46,851 nt of DNA from contig NXFV01000335.1 in NCBI GenBank assembly GCA_002803225.1, positions 1 through 46,851 on the forward strand. Reading direction: 5' to 3'. The notes under the pieces were generated by a model that worked only from the letters and a program-made list of their open reading frames with translations, did no database searches and was not told the DNA's origin. Within the stretch, counting starts at the first letter, position 1; every line of letters begins with the position of its first letter. The stretch is from Gamarada debralockiae (taxonomy: Eukaryota; Ascomycota; Leotiomycetes; Helotiales; Hyphodiscaceae). The translations under genes were made by a program, and so were the position numbers. Below, one piece after another: positions 10,401 to 20,326 of the stretch.

Positions 10401-12249
10401 TGGAACTTCTCCTCCGAAATGGTGCCAAAGGACAGACCGTAAACAAAGCACTAACCTTGGCAGTTGCGGAGCATCGCACGGAACCATTTGCCGAACGGTT
10501 CCTGGCGCTTCTGTTGCAGTGGAATGCGGATGTCAATTACAATGCCGGGTATGCGCTTCAAGTTGCAGCAAGACAGGGAAATTTGCAAGTTCTCTCTCGG
10601 CTGTTCGCTCGAAATGCAAATGTGGAGTCTTGCTTGATGGCTTTTCCCTACCTCTTCACTTCAAGAGTGGATGAGCAAGGTATGCTGTGACTCATTAGAC
10701 TCTTTGTCGAATACCTCCAAGGCGATATAGTTCGTTCTTTCGATCATCCAGAGATGCCAGATGCTATTGTTTTTCTAAGCATACGTCAGTATCCCAAAAC
10801 CCACAGCGTCTTAAAAGCCGTTCTTGACGCCGGGTTTGACGTCGACCAGAGGATGCATCACGAATACAACGGAAAGATGGAGTATATGACTTCGCTCTTC
10901 TGGGCCCTCTCTCTGCCTCAGGGCACAGTTAGTGAGTCTGTTCTCGAGACTCTCATTGACTACCGAGGTGAGCATTGCAAATGAGCTTAGTGATTGAAAA
11001 GCTGACTTTGACAGCATCTGTGAATGACCATCCCCAACCCCTACTGCATTTAGCCATCACGAAAGGCTACCCTCACATAGTCCAACTTCTCATACAAGCG
11101 GGAGCTGAAGTGGACCTCCCTAGCGCACAAGGAATTTCTCCACTGTCTCTAGCCTTCCAAAAGCGTGACTTCGCTAGCATGGAGGCCTTACTAGCTGCAA
11201 AAGCCGAGACGAATGATGGCACTTTGCATGACGCAGCTCACTGTCTGGACTTGAAAGCAATCCAACTGCTGATCCACCACGAACACGACCCCGACTTTCC
11301 ATCCATTCGGCATGATGGACGAGGTGCATTGGCTGAACTGTGCTATCGAGCTCCATTACACGCACAGCGGTGCACAGACGGCGAGGTGAAGAAGTGCATG
11401 AAGGCCCTCATCGAAGGGGGCGCCCAGAAGGATGTCTTCACTATAACCGATGACGACCTTGGACGGTCGCTGCTTCACCTCAGTCTGGATAGCAGTAAGC
11501 CATATTTGATGGCCAAGGCATTCTTGGAATCTGGCCAATACAAATACGCCAATGATGACTTGAATCTCTACAACGATGGCGAGTACACGTATTCGCCCAT
11601 CTCGTACGTCGAGAAAGGTAGATGGGAAGGCCTCGAGCAGGACCGTCAACCTGTCCTGAATCTCTTGAAGAAGTACCAGATACGGCGACGATTTTGGAGG
11701 AATGAAGGCCCACAACCTCCCGATATGGTCGGTGCGCCGAACGACATCGTACAAGCAGAGAAGCAGCGAAAAGCGGACCTTGCAGAACAGCAGCGTCGGC
11801 AGTTCGAACAGGATGAACGATTGAGATTGAAGGAAGAAGAGGCACAAGCCGTAATCGCAATTAAGCAGCGAGAGCATGAGATCACCAAAAGACTCGAGCA
11901 GGACCGTCATCAAACGGAATTGGCGGCTTTGCAAGCAAGGCTTGGGGCGGATATCGCATACAAGCAATCGCAGGCCAACATTGAAAATGACCGAAATGCT
12001 CGACAATTGGAAAATCTGCGAGCCCAGGAAGGGATCAAGTTCAAGACTTTCAGCGACATGAAGGCAATTGAGCAGCGAAATATGCAGGAGGAGAGGAGAT
12101 TAGCAGACAGTCGAACCGCTCTGGGCCAAAAGACGATCGAGGTAGCAAGACTGGAGATGGAATTTAGGCGGCAGAATGCTGGGCAAGCGAGTTCTTTGCC
12201 GCCGCTGGGGGATGTTTCGGGAAGGGCTAATCGTTTTATTCAGAATTGA
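7424..12249 (+). CDS. giant ankyrin-like repeat protein with C-terminal coiled coil, one in-frame TGA
   Basis: The frame opens at 7424 and runs to 10967, then 11015-12249 after an intron at 10968-11014 (GTGAGC donor, GCTGAC branch, ACAG acceptor). The total is 1593 codons. An in-frame TGA at 10688-10690 interrupts it. Residues about 350-1070 hold eight degenerate units of about 92-104 residues, each marked by a line such as ADINFANGKAID or ADVNYNAGYALQ, which is an ankyrin-like double repeat. Classical ankyrin repeats follow (TPLLHLA-like PLLHLAITKGYPHIVQLLI, about residue 1200). A Glu/Gln/Arg-rich coiled coil makes up the last 170 or so residues. The order (degenerate ankyrin array, canonical ankyrin, PQPPDMVG linker, coiled coil) matches a large family of fungal ankyrin proteins I recall, some with NLR-like N-termini. 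Sequence on both sides of the TGA is family-like, so the stop is either a nonsense mutation, read through, or removed by a weak 51-nt intron (10680-10730). Confidence 0.75.
10688..10690 (+). other. in-frame TGA inside the ankyrin gene
   Basis: The codon after CAA GGT ATG CTG is TGA, followed in the same frame by CTC ATT AGA CTC TTT GTC and about 90 more sense codons up to the next intron. The family has coding sequence here. A 51-nt GT-AG segment (10680-10730) would remove the stop in frame, but it lacks a CTRAY branch point near its acceptor, unlike the other introns in this window. Confidence 0.8.
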
Positions 12250-13068
12250 AGTGCGCGAGTACATAGGACTCTCAATCATTCATCTTATTTGAACGATTCA
12301 AATTCGGATAGGGATATTCGGAGTTGTTATACTTAGGGAGCGATTGAAATTCTGGGATCACAATCACTCAAATCAAATAAACAATATCAATCGTTGTTGC
12401 TGATAAGAAGATAGCCATTTAACAGTGGATTGTGATCATAGAACAAGTGAATGTGGAGTGAAATCAATGACTCACTCGAAGCAGCACATTGAGAGCAGGA
12501 GCCAGGGAAGAACGAAACCCGTCCAGCTTGGGTAAATAGAGTAGAGATTATCAGTGAAGTACCGTATACTCCATAGAATCGATATACAGTACAGTACATG
12601 AGGTCACAGTTCAATTTTTAAATTTCAATTCGAAAATCGAGGGCGTATCTTCATGAACTAGAGAAAGTTGTAAAACGTCAGGGCCTTTATTGTCCTAACC
12701 AAATCCCCAAGTCCGAGAATGTGAGCTCCAAGAATTCCGCCAAAAGTCTACTTGAGAGACTGAATGCCTAAGCACATGCCAGTTCCCCGGCAACCATGTC
12801 CAAACCCTCCAGAGAGTGTTGGACTCACAGGTGAAAACTGAAACCCACAACGGAAGTGGGAGAGCCATAAGTGAAACATCGAATAAGCCTCAAGGAAGGT
12901 GAGGTTGCATTAGAGAAGTAGGAGTGATTCAAACGACCTCAAAATGGCTTTTGCCAGTCGGATACTGCCTGCTCGAAGATTCTTCTTGATTAATCTCTCA
13001 ATCCTACAGCATGTCAGTTTCATATCAAGGTATGAATTTAGATTTAACTTACAACGCAATAAGGCTCA
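12250..13068. other. intergenic, no gene seen
   Basis: This is the 3' flank of the ankyrin gene and of the convergent small cysteine-rich gene. Open frames are short and lack splice or family support. A short plus-strand frame from 12943 (opening MAFASRILPAR) reads about 40 codons without recognisable features. Confidence 0.5.
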
Positions 13069-13591
13069 TTATTGATTGATGTACTCGCACTCATTGCAGC
13101 AATTACCGAGCAAGAATACATCGCCGATGCAAAGGATCTGTCAAATTCAAGGGTTAGCGCGGACTCTTGCAAGTCAAAGTTGTTAGTTTTGAACAACTTA
13201 CAATGCCCTGAGCATTAGGGTCAGAACCGCAGCCCCTCAGACCAAATTGGTACGCATAGGCGCAGCCATACTGACCGTCTGGGCAGGGGTAGATATCATC
13301 AGAGGAGGCATCGAGGAAGCCTGCACAAGGAGCGAGGAAGGAGGTGGAGACACCGTCGAGGAAGATGAGAGTGAGGACGGCGAGGAAATGATTTTTGAAG
13401 GTTGTTCGGGAGTTGGCGTCGACAGTTGATCGAGGTATAGTTTCGGGTTGAGTTGAAGTCTTAGCTTTGAGGCTGGAGTGGTTCGTTTTAGGTTTGGTTT
13501 TACGTTGTCGTTCTTGCGAGGAGCTAGGTTGGTTCATGTGGAGAGAATTCGTATCAGAAGTGCCCCTCTTCCCAAACCTGGGTTGATTCAC
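13069..13591 (-). CDS. small eight-cysteine protein with internal hydrophobic signal/anchor
   Basis: Exon 1 is 13591-13202 and exon 2 is 13137-13069. The intron at 13138-13201 has donor GTAAGT, a CTAAC-type branch and acceptor TTTGACAG, and gives 152 residues. The first 70 or so are hydrophilic (Ser, Thr, Lys, Gln) and the motif MNQP occurs twice. Then comes a hydrophobic segment (FLAVLTLIFLDGV), then a compact cysteine-rich domain with eight cysteines (APC, YPC, YGC, RGC, LC, NCC, NEC), an even number that suits four disulfides. Taken alone, the hydrophobic segment plus cysteine domain looks like a small secreted effector or surface protein. The long leader would make it a signal-anchor protein unless translation starts differently. 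I do not recognise the family. The exon 2 join is supported because it adds four of the eight cysteines in frame. Confidence 0.6.
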
Positions 13592-13919
13592 AGGAGTGAG
13601 TGACTATCTCCTCACCATATTCGCTGAAAGTGACTCACTGTTTATGAATTACCGGTTCTCAACCTAATCCCACGTGATGCTGGGGACCTGAAGAAGGTCC
13701 ATGCATTCCAGCAAAGCTCTCTGCTTGCCACATATGAGCACTCATCCCAATGATTTTGTGCCTTAACTCTGAAGTGATGGAAGAAACAGAGCATTTCAAG
13801 TCCGTTCGCGTTCGTTCCTGCTTCGAGCAAAACCCGCACTCTGGGGCACATGAGCGCGAATTCCATCAGGGGCTCGATTGCTCTTCAGGGACCTATAAGG
13901 AAATTCCACTCTATATAGC
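13592..13919. other. intergenic, no gene seen
   Basis: A short gap between the small cysteine-rich gene and the 3' end of the DUF3431 gene, both on the minus strand. It should contain the promoter of the former. A plus-strand frame at 13750 has no recognisable features. Confidence 0.45.
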
Positions 13920-15354
13920 TCATAAGTGCGTGGCTGCCCAGTCGTCGGGAAGTCTCATGTCTTTCGGCAAGTGATACTGTCCGTAGCAACTACCGGGGCT
14001 TGTACAGTGTTCAAGACCGCAACGCCCGTACAAGCGGCAGTAGCACTCGTCAGCGCGAGGGCATGCTAGTGTATTGAGCCGCTCTAGGTCGACACCAGCT
14101 GAGGAACTCTGGGCGCTTGATTCACTTTGCTTTATAAACAGAATATGCCACACGTATGACAAAATTCGGCCTGCGATTCGGTCGTCACGAGGTGCGGAAT
14201 TGCCATTCTGCAAATGCTTGTCGATATCGCTTTCGCTGCTTCCGTCAAGCAACCACTGCCGCAAGGCGACATACTCGTTACGAGAATGCTGCCACACACG
14301 CTCACGCGCGACAACAAATTGCGCACAACACTGTGAGCGAACAGCATCAGTACGACGAAGAAGTGACTCTTCACCGCCACCAAACAAGGCCGCAAGAGCG
14401 TGGGGCAGAGCTGCATCAGACTTTCAAGATTCGGAGTCAGCAGTTGCTCGATGAGGAAGGAAGAGAGTCAAGCGAAGGTTTATGAGTTCCGAAACATGTC
14501 TTTACTCGAAAGAACACCACTTTGAGACGGAATATGCTCATAAAGCTCGCGATTTCGGACAAATGAGAAACACATACTACCGCGCGGGCATCCCACGGGT
14601 CCAGCACAGTCTGCATAGACGTCTCCAAGCTACCCTGCGGCGGCGTCGAGGGAAGACACGTGCTGATACTCCAGTCACAACGCAGATTGTGGTATCCCCA
14701 AGGCGCGAGCGCCGCAGACTGTTCAGTATCTCGGGGTCAGCACAGCTTATTCTGGGTATTATTAAGAGAGTAGAGAGTTTGTATCAGGAGAGGCGAGGAT
14801 GGGAGGAACGCCTCCCTCCACTCCTGAAATAGTCTATAATAGGAGGAGAGGGAGCCAAGAGCACGAACCGTATTGAGGGCAGTAAGCAAGGCAGCGTTAT
14901 CATAGTCAGGGTCATCGTTATGCCAGGCCCAGCGCGATCCATGCACAAAAACCACACCAGCTTCGGGGATTTGTGCATAGTTGTCAATTAGGAACGTTAG
15001 ATATGCCATCGCCTCGTGCCCGCGATTGGCGGGCACTTGTAGATGTCTTGAGTTCCTGTCGACTGGCGCATCAACTGTGTAGACGCAGAGGTGGTATAAA
15101 TTGGCCAAAGCATCGAGCCAATTGGAATTGCCATCAGCTGCAACTCGGGAAACGACCAATGCCGGGTTTGAGCTACCTTCCAGGCCGGGACAGATGCCGC
15201 GAGCTTCGGGCAGCGTAGTAGAAGTCGTTTTGTAGCGAATTTTATTCCATGCGAAGGTCTTTTTCGATTGGGGACGATTAAGGAATAGGACAAGTAAAAG
15301 TATGCCGACGAAGAGGGCAAGGTGTACAAGAGATCTCTGCACTCTACGTCTCAT
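13920..15354 (-). CDS. DUF3431-family type II membrane protein
   Basis: Three exons: 15354-14869, 14718-14578 and 14420-13920. They are joined by introns at 14719-14868 (donor GTTCGT, acceptor GAACAG) and 14421-14577 (donor GTATGT, GCTGAC branch, acceptor GAAAG), giving 375 residues. The N-terminus is a basic MRRRVQR stretch then a transmembrane helix (LALFVGILLLVLFL), which suggests a Golgi/ER type II protein. The globular part carries the DUF3431 lines PALVVSRVAADG..W, CVYTVDAP, FVHGSRWAWHND, PWGYHNLRCDWS, RSQCCAQFVVARERV and RILSYVWHILF. In this family such lines are thought to form a glycosyltransferase-like fold; the activity is unknown. All three joins are phase 0 and reproduce the family motifs, so the gene appears intact. 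The C-terminus adds a short cysteine-rich tail. Confidence 0.85.
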
Positions 15355-15782
15355 TTTGAAGCTGTCATTCCATTCTGCTGCTGGTGAAAGTTGATGGAAA
15401 GTAGATAAAGTTTCTGGTATTCTGGTTCACATCGGAAGCGTCGGGGCTGCATAAAAGAAACTCGGCACCGATAGGGATCACGTAACGCCACCATTACATG
15501 CTGTCATGTGACCACTTTTAACGTACAGACACAGCGATTGATTGAATGGTCGTGAAAAATGCCTCGGAAATACAGGCAGCAAGATCCATTCTCCACCATG
15601 AATCACATCCACCGTCAAATTCACCACCTTTAATTTTCGATCCGTCCAGTTGCCCAATTTACCTGAGGCTAGTCTCTGCAATCTTATATGGTTCCTGCTA
15701 TAAATTTTATTTTTATTTTTGCTCAAACGTATTAGTTCGCATCCAGCTCAATTTCTATACTTGATCTCCAGTCCCTCAAAAT
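15355..15782. other. intergenic, no gene seen
   Basis: Upstream region of the DUF3431 gene and downstream flank of the DUF1349 relic. No supported coding sequence. Confidence 0.45.
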
Positions 15783-16380
15783 TCATCTCTTTCGTTCTTC
15801 GTCGGCTTTGCGGCAAATAGGCCAACCAACATTTGCATAATCATCATCCAAATCATGAAAGGCCCAAGTGACCTCCCTGATTGGCATCTTATCCCCTTTT
15901 TCATCCACTAAAGAAACCCTCAACTCACTGTTCCACTCGCCACATTTATATTCTCGTTCCGTCACCACCGTCATCGTTCCCGCCCGCTCGTCCTCGGCAG
16001 ACAGCGGCAATAAACTGCAATCCGCCCATTCATCAGCCGCAACCACACTCATGCGAGGCTTGTTGTTGTAGAACTCAATTCCCATATTGATCCAGCGCTT
16101 CTGCGTTCCTGCCTCTTGGCTGGAAGTACAAGGACAAGCCCGCCCTGATCGTACAGTGTCGAACACTCTCCCGATGCTGATACACGGACACTCTTGAAGG
16201 ATGATATGGGTATCGTTTTCGAGATGATTGGTACATCAAAGATGCGCGATTCGGTGGCCTGCGCTAGATGTCTGTTGGGCCGTGGCAGAGAGAGAAAGTC
16301 TTGCTCCCTGGCGTAAGAAGAGATTCGAAAGATACTTGATTAATTTTGCTGGAAGTCTTCTGCCAATTGAATGTGATCAC
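15783..16380 (-). pseudogene. DUF1349 (concanavalin-like, 'regulation of enolase' type) pseudogene
   Basis: The best piece is an open frame, 16166-15783, with the DUF1349 features RWINMGIEFYNNKP, ADCSLLPL and PIREVTWAF. Upstream the homology continues in other frames: first a frame from 16380 ending TDI-stop at 16264-16266, then a frame carrying IFDVP, SVRVSASG and YDQGGLVLVL, then the final frame. This implies at least two frameshifts, one near 16255 and one near 16130. The stop is TAG where the family has Trp in TDIW. The family is a beta-sandwich of unknown function. No start codon is clear. The gene is dead as it stands unless sequencing errors explain three independent lesions. Confidence 0.72.
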
Positions 16381-16734
16381 TGAGGCCAGACTTTGAAATT
16401 GGTTGGGGGTTCTAATCGAAGAAAGTTCTTCAAATATGTGATATTCGAGAGCCTAAGCAGACTTGATTGACTCCTTAGGGGAGTCGATCTAATTATATAG
16501 ACATTCAGATGTTTACGATCTGAGCAAAAATGGTGGCTGGGAACGTGAGTCACTTCTAGCCAAGCATTGAAATTACAAGTACTTTAGTGGTTCTTACATG
16601 ACATGACACTTTCGTCTATTACGGCCACGCGTAGAGATTTGCGTTATTATGCAGAAGTACAGTATCTAATAAGAGTACTCGGATTGGATAACTGGTGGAA
16701 GTTTGGGGCTTTTCGTCCGAAAGTCATTCCCTTA

Positions 16735-17132
16735 GAGCGCAGCACGGGTAGTATCAACCCAGAAACAACCCTTACCCATGGGTGTCCAATGGGTGGGCAG
16801 ATTACAATATTTTACTCATCGAGTAGGTCAAATTAAGGGGCTACCCGGCTAAGGTGCTCTAAAGTACTCTATCACGTGCAATATAATGCTCTAATTGATT
16901 ATATTTTTAAAAAAAAAATAAGATCTAGCCTAAATCTAGCCTAAATCTAGCCTAATTAGGAAACAAGATAGCTTAAATAAGCCTACACGTGATCAAAAAT
17001 CATGTACCGAGCTCACAAGAGCACCCTAAAGATCTGGCAGATTGAAATCTTCAATTCTTACCCTTACCCTACCCACCCTATGGGTAGGGCAAGAACCCTT
17101 CTGCCCACCCAAAACCCGCCCGTGCCGCGCTC
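16735..17132. mobile_element. candidate hAT-like MITE
   Basis: GAGCGCAGCACGGGTAGT at 16735-16752 pairs with the reverse complement GAGCGCGGCACGGGCGGG at 17115-17132, 14 of 18 matching. A subterminal GGGTGGGCAG (16791-16800) has its exact complement at 17101-17110. Ends rich in GCACGGGC and GGGTGGGC resemble hAT termini. No 8-bp target duplication could be shown and no transposase is inside, so this is tentative. Confidence 0.35.
16923..16957. repeat. tandem 11-bp repeat, three copies
   Basis: ATCTAGCCTAA is repeated three times in tandem, with the last copy slightly altered, inside the candidate MITE. Confidence 0.6.
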
Positions 17133-18569
17133 AACACTCTCTACTCAGGTCACTTAGTCACGTTCCTGCTCTCCCTTCTATTAGCCAATCATAATTCAGC
17201 TCTATTATGCGAAAGTTATTAACTTTACACGATTATATTTAAGGGGACCAAGTCGGATCCTAGGGAGCTTAAACAGGACCCCTCCAAAAATACATCCTTC
17301 AATCTCAAGGCAGGTTTTTCTCGCAACATAACATTGCCTCGCACTACCTTTCAAATCTTTGCTCTTTCGTATACCGTCTTCTACCGGACACTTCTCCATC
17401 CGCCCCTCCGAATTTATATATATTTTGTAACGGCACGAGCAATCACGTGCTAAAGCAGATGCATATCCGCTGCGCTGCCACCAGGAACGCCTTGGACCGT
17501 GCGCATCGAGTCTCGCTTAATTCTAGCCAATCAAAGGGCTGCGTTCGGGCATCAAAAGCCTCAATTCTCACTTCTCTCTGTGAAATACATTAAAACAACC
17601 CCGATTCTTACATAAATGAACATTAAATTACCTACATCCATATATTTTCTCATGCTTTGAGCTGTCTTGACCCTGATTAGCTGCAATTTCACCAAGTGTA
17701 ACCCGTTTCCGTGGCGGTCCCCAAATCTCAGCCCCTTATAGCACACACATATCCCTTTTTTGCTAAGCTTTACTAGCTCATGTGATTGTACAGGCACTAC
17801 ATCAGCTCCCTGGCTAATCTGTAATATTCTTCTCTTTGGGCAGATCTCAGAACCCCGCCCCATTATAATTAAAGACTCAATAATCTGCCTCCGGAAGTCC
17901 TGCTGGCTTCTAAATTTGACTTTCCTAGGCTATGGCATATTACTACAATATGAAACCAAATAACAGTTCATTAATACTGTACGTAATAGCCAGTGTTCAA
18001 GAGCTTGATGCCTTCCACGCTCTACGTGGCGTAACTGAGCAAGGATATATTTTGGTTCAGTTTGCAAGAGAATTGCTAAAGTCCTGCCACGTTCATTCGT
18101 TGGACGTGACTGATTAAACACAAATACACGTGATCTCCTTTCTACCCTAGGTGCTACACCTTATATAGAGAGCAGGAGATACGACTTTGATTCACGTATA
18201 TAAAGCATTAATACAACGAAACTGCAAGATCAAAAATCAAGTTAAGATTTGGCTGAAATAATATAACCTTATAATCCAAGTCCAACTTTCGAACGAAAAA
18301 CCCAAAACATTAGACTCAAAAAATCAGATACTGAAATGGCTCAATAGGCTTGTTTATAATTCTATAGCTTTATGCTAAATCATTACCGTGGTGCTAATAG
18401 TTGCCGTTTCAATCGTCCCCCCCCTTGGCTAGTCCCTGGCGACAGCGTATATAAACTAGAGGATTCCTCCCTTATAGAGGTCTTCCTCATGCAAATCAGA
18501 CAATAAATTCTCTTTTACATCCACATACCACAGAACTTGTGCATGCGACAGAATCCCTATCACGACCTA

Positions 18570-19654
18570 TTATATTTCAAAAACAAGATCCTCCTCACCC
18601 CTCATCCTCCTCCATTTATTCGTCGCCTCCAACACCTCTTCACAACCTTTAAAAAGCCACTCCCATTTCTTCAGGAACCCCGGGGATATCTCCCACCCAC
18701 TAATATCCCATGGTGGAGACCAAGCAATCACACCCCTCTCCTCGATGCCCGGGCTGGGATTGTCATCCCAAAGTCCGCCCACAGTGTCATTGCAGATTTC
18801 ATCTGAATCGTATTCATTCTGTGCGAGGATAAGGTTGTCTCTCCAGACAGGATGCGGAATAATGTCAATCCAAGGGTCATGTTTGATGGTGCGCTGGATG
18901 AGCGTTGGTTGTAGAAGTGGGGGTATGAGTGGCTCACCGTTAGGTGAAGACGGCGCTGGTTCTGTGAGGATTTGGATAACAGCGGCGCCGCATTCGGCTG
19001 CTGTATTGTTGGCTCCGATAAGGTTGAGGAGTTTGAGATTGGCGAGACTGGCGCGTAGGACGTTGTATTGGATGAGTGTGATTAGGTGGTCAGAGGAGAG
19101 CGGGAACACTATTGCAGTTGCTAAGCTATTTGTAGTGTCTCTTTGGCCAGGGGCCAAGAAATGGGCTGGTATGAGTGGCTGAATGTTGTTTGAGAACGAA
19201 TTGGCAAACCAGGTGGGAACGCCGCTCACTACCATTTGCCTGTCTTCATTCCACCAGGCTTTTTGGAGTTGATTTGCGAAACCTGTTGAGGATAATGGTG
19301 CAACTGCTTGTGCCAGTTTGGATTTTCGTAGACCTGAAGCATTCTGTTATTACTTAGGAAGTGAAAACGGGGGAGACAGGAGAACGGAGCTGTGAACTCG
19401 GTAGGTCAAAGATGCGTTGGTTTGTTAAGGCCATTGCTAAATCCACCTCACTTACGGTATGCTCTAACATTCAGCCTATTCTGCCTCTTTCTCCGGGCTG
19501 CAGCGTCTGTAAGACCAGTCCAATCATCCTCCTTGTCAAACGCCTGGTATAAGTTAGCAAGATGCCACTAAACGAAGAAAGCAGTATGGCCCACCAGTGC
19601 CAATTGCGACATTTTCGTGAGTTGTATCTCCGGCCTATGAGAATATGCCGCCAT
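18570..19654 (-). CDS. bZIP transcription factor with DUF3425-type C-terminal domain
   Basis: Three exons: 19654-19595, 19543-19456 and 19333-18570, giving 303 residues. Introns: 19544-19594 (GTGGGC donor, GCTAAC branch, ACCAG acceptor) and 19334-19455 (GTAAGT donor, TTCAG acceptor). The second exon carries the bZIP basic region: acidic DDWTGLTD, then RRKRQNRLNVRAYR, with the conserved N-x7-R arrangement. The leucine zipper is short or weak, as in this fungal class. The C-terminal half has the DUF3425 signature: KHDPWIDIIPHPVWRDN, CNDTVGGLW, WSPPWDISGWEI, KWEWLFKGCEE. Such proteins are nuclear regulators in fungi, often linked to stress or secondary metabolism. The gene is divergent from the dehydrogenase at 20327 across 672 bp, so it may regulate its neighbour; that is inference. 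Exon 1 depends on a less common donor and is the weakest part. Confidence 0.82.
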
Positions 19655-20326
19655 TGTGACCGTTAAACCCTAGGGGCGAGCGAGAGTAGCGAGGTGCACA
19701 ACCTTGGAAGGTATCGAACATGCACGCAGCTTACAGCTAGCATGGCCCGCTTATTTCAAGAGTTGGGATAGGAGTGGGCCGTATCAAAGGGGCCATGTAA
19801 TCGTCAGTGTTGTGTCTTTTTTATGGGTTTGTGGTGATGGGAAGAGGAAGTGAAATCATCCTTCAGCTAGCATAAGAAGCATCTATCGCTTACGAACGGG
19901 GTTGCGGTCCATCAGCCAATAGAAGCTTAGTATTCAAAACAAGCAGGGTTTCTCTTCATACTAGACCTAGAAAAGCTAGCCTCATGCAGCTGGCTTACAG
20001 CTCCTGACAATGCTCTAAACTCCGAGCTTCAACCTCACAATTTTCTTTCTCAAGTGAGACTGACGGGGCCCATTATCAATCCGACTATATACGCATTCAG
20101 AGGAAGCCTTTGGATATAAAGATGGCGAAGGCGTCGGGGCAGAAGTTCTCTCCGACGTCTCCCTCAGGAACCTGGAAGACATCCTTACCTCGATCTTTAT
20201 AAAACGCACAAGCACGCTTCTCTGCATCTCCAATTTTCCGAGTTCTTCTCATTCTTAACGTTTAACATTTTCCTTTTTGAGCTGCCACTTCGTGGTGTAT
20301 TCCTTCCTTGATCACGGATCTTTAAG
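19655..20326. promoter_or_regulatory. divergent promoter region, bZIP factor / dehydrogenase
   Basis: 672 bp between two outward-facing start codons. It contains ATGCACGCAGCTTACA at 19720-19735, which recurs exactly at 21811-21826 on the other side of the dehydrogenase gene, and a looser relative (CATGCAGCTGGCTTACAG) near 19984. These could be regulatory sites or remnants of a duplication. Confidence 0.4.

Larger units (their letters stand above)
16381..18569. other. gene-poor, repeat-bearing intergenic region
   Basis: There are no supported genes in about 2.2 kb. The region holds a candidate hAT-like MITE (16735-17132), a triplicated 11-bp motif near 16925, and several CACGTGA sites (near 16874, 16985, 17444 and 18126). 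Short frames throughout have no family features. Confidence 0.5.

Noticed and set aside
10680..10698. 19-nt GT-AG segment over the ankyrin TGA as an intron
   Set aside because: Far too short for a spliceosomal intron and it would shift the frame.
11356..12006. 216-codon minus-strand frame
   Set aside because: Antisense to the ankyrin/coiled-coil exon, with no splice or family features; the plus strand clearly codes.
14074..14485. Plus-strand frames of 109-126 codons
   Set aside because: Antisense to exon 3 and intron 2 of the DUF3431 gene.
17041..17070. CCCTTACCCTACCC stretch as telomeric repeat
   Set aside because: Not an exact TTAGGG array, and it sits within the candidate MITE ends.
18537..18806. 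89-codon plus-strand frame
   Set aside because: Antisense to the C-terminal exon of the bZIP gene.
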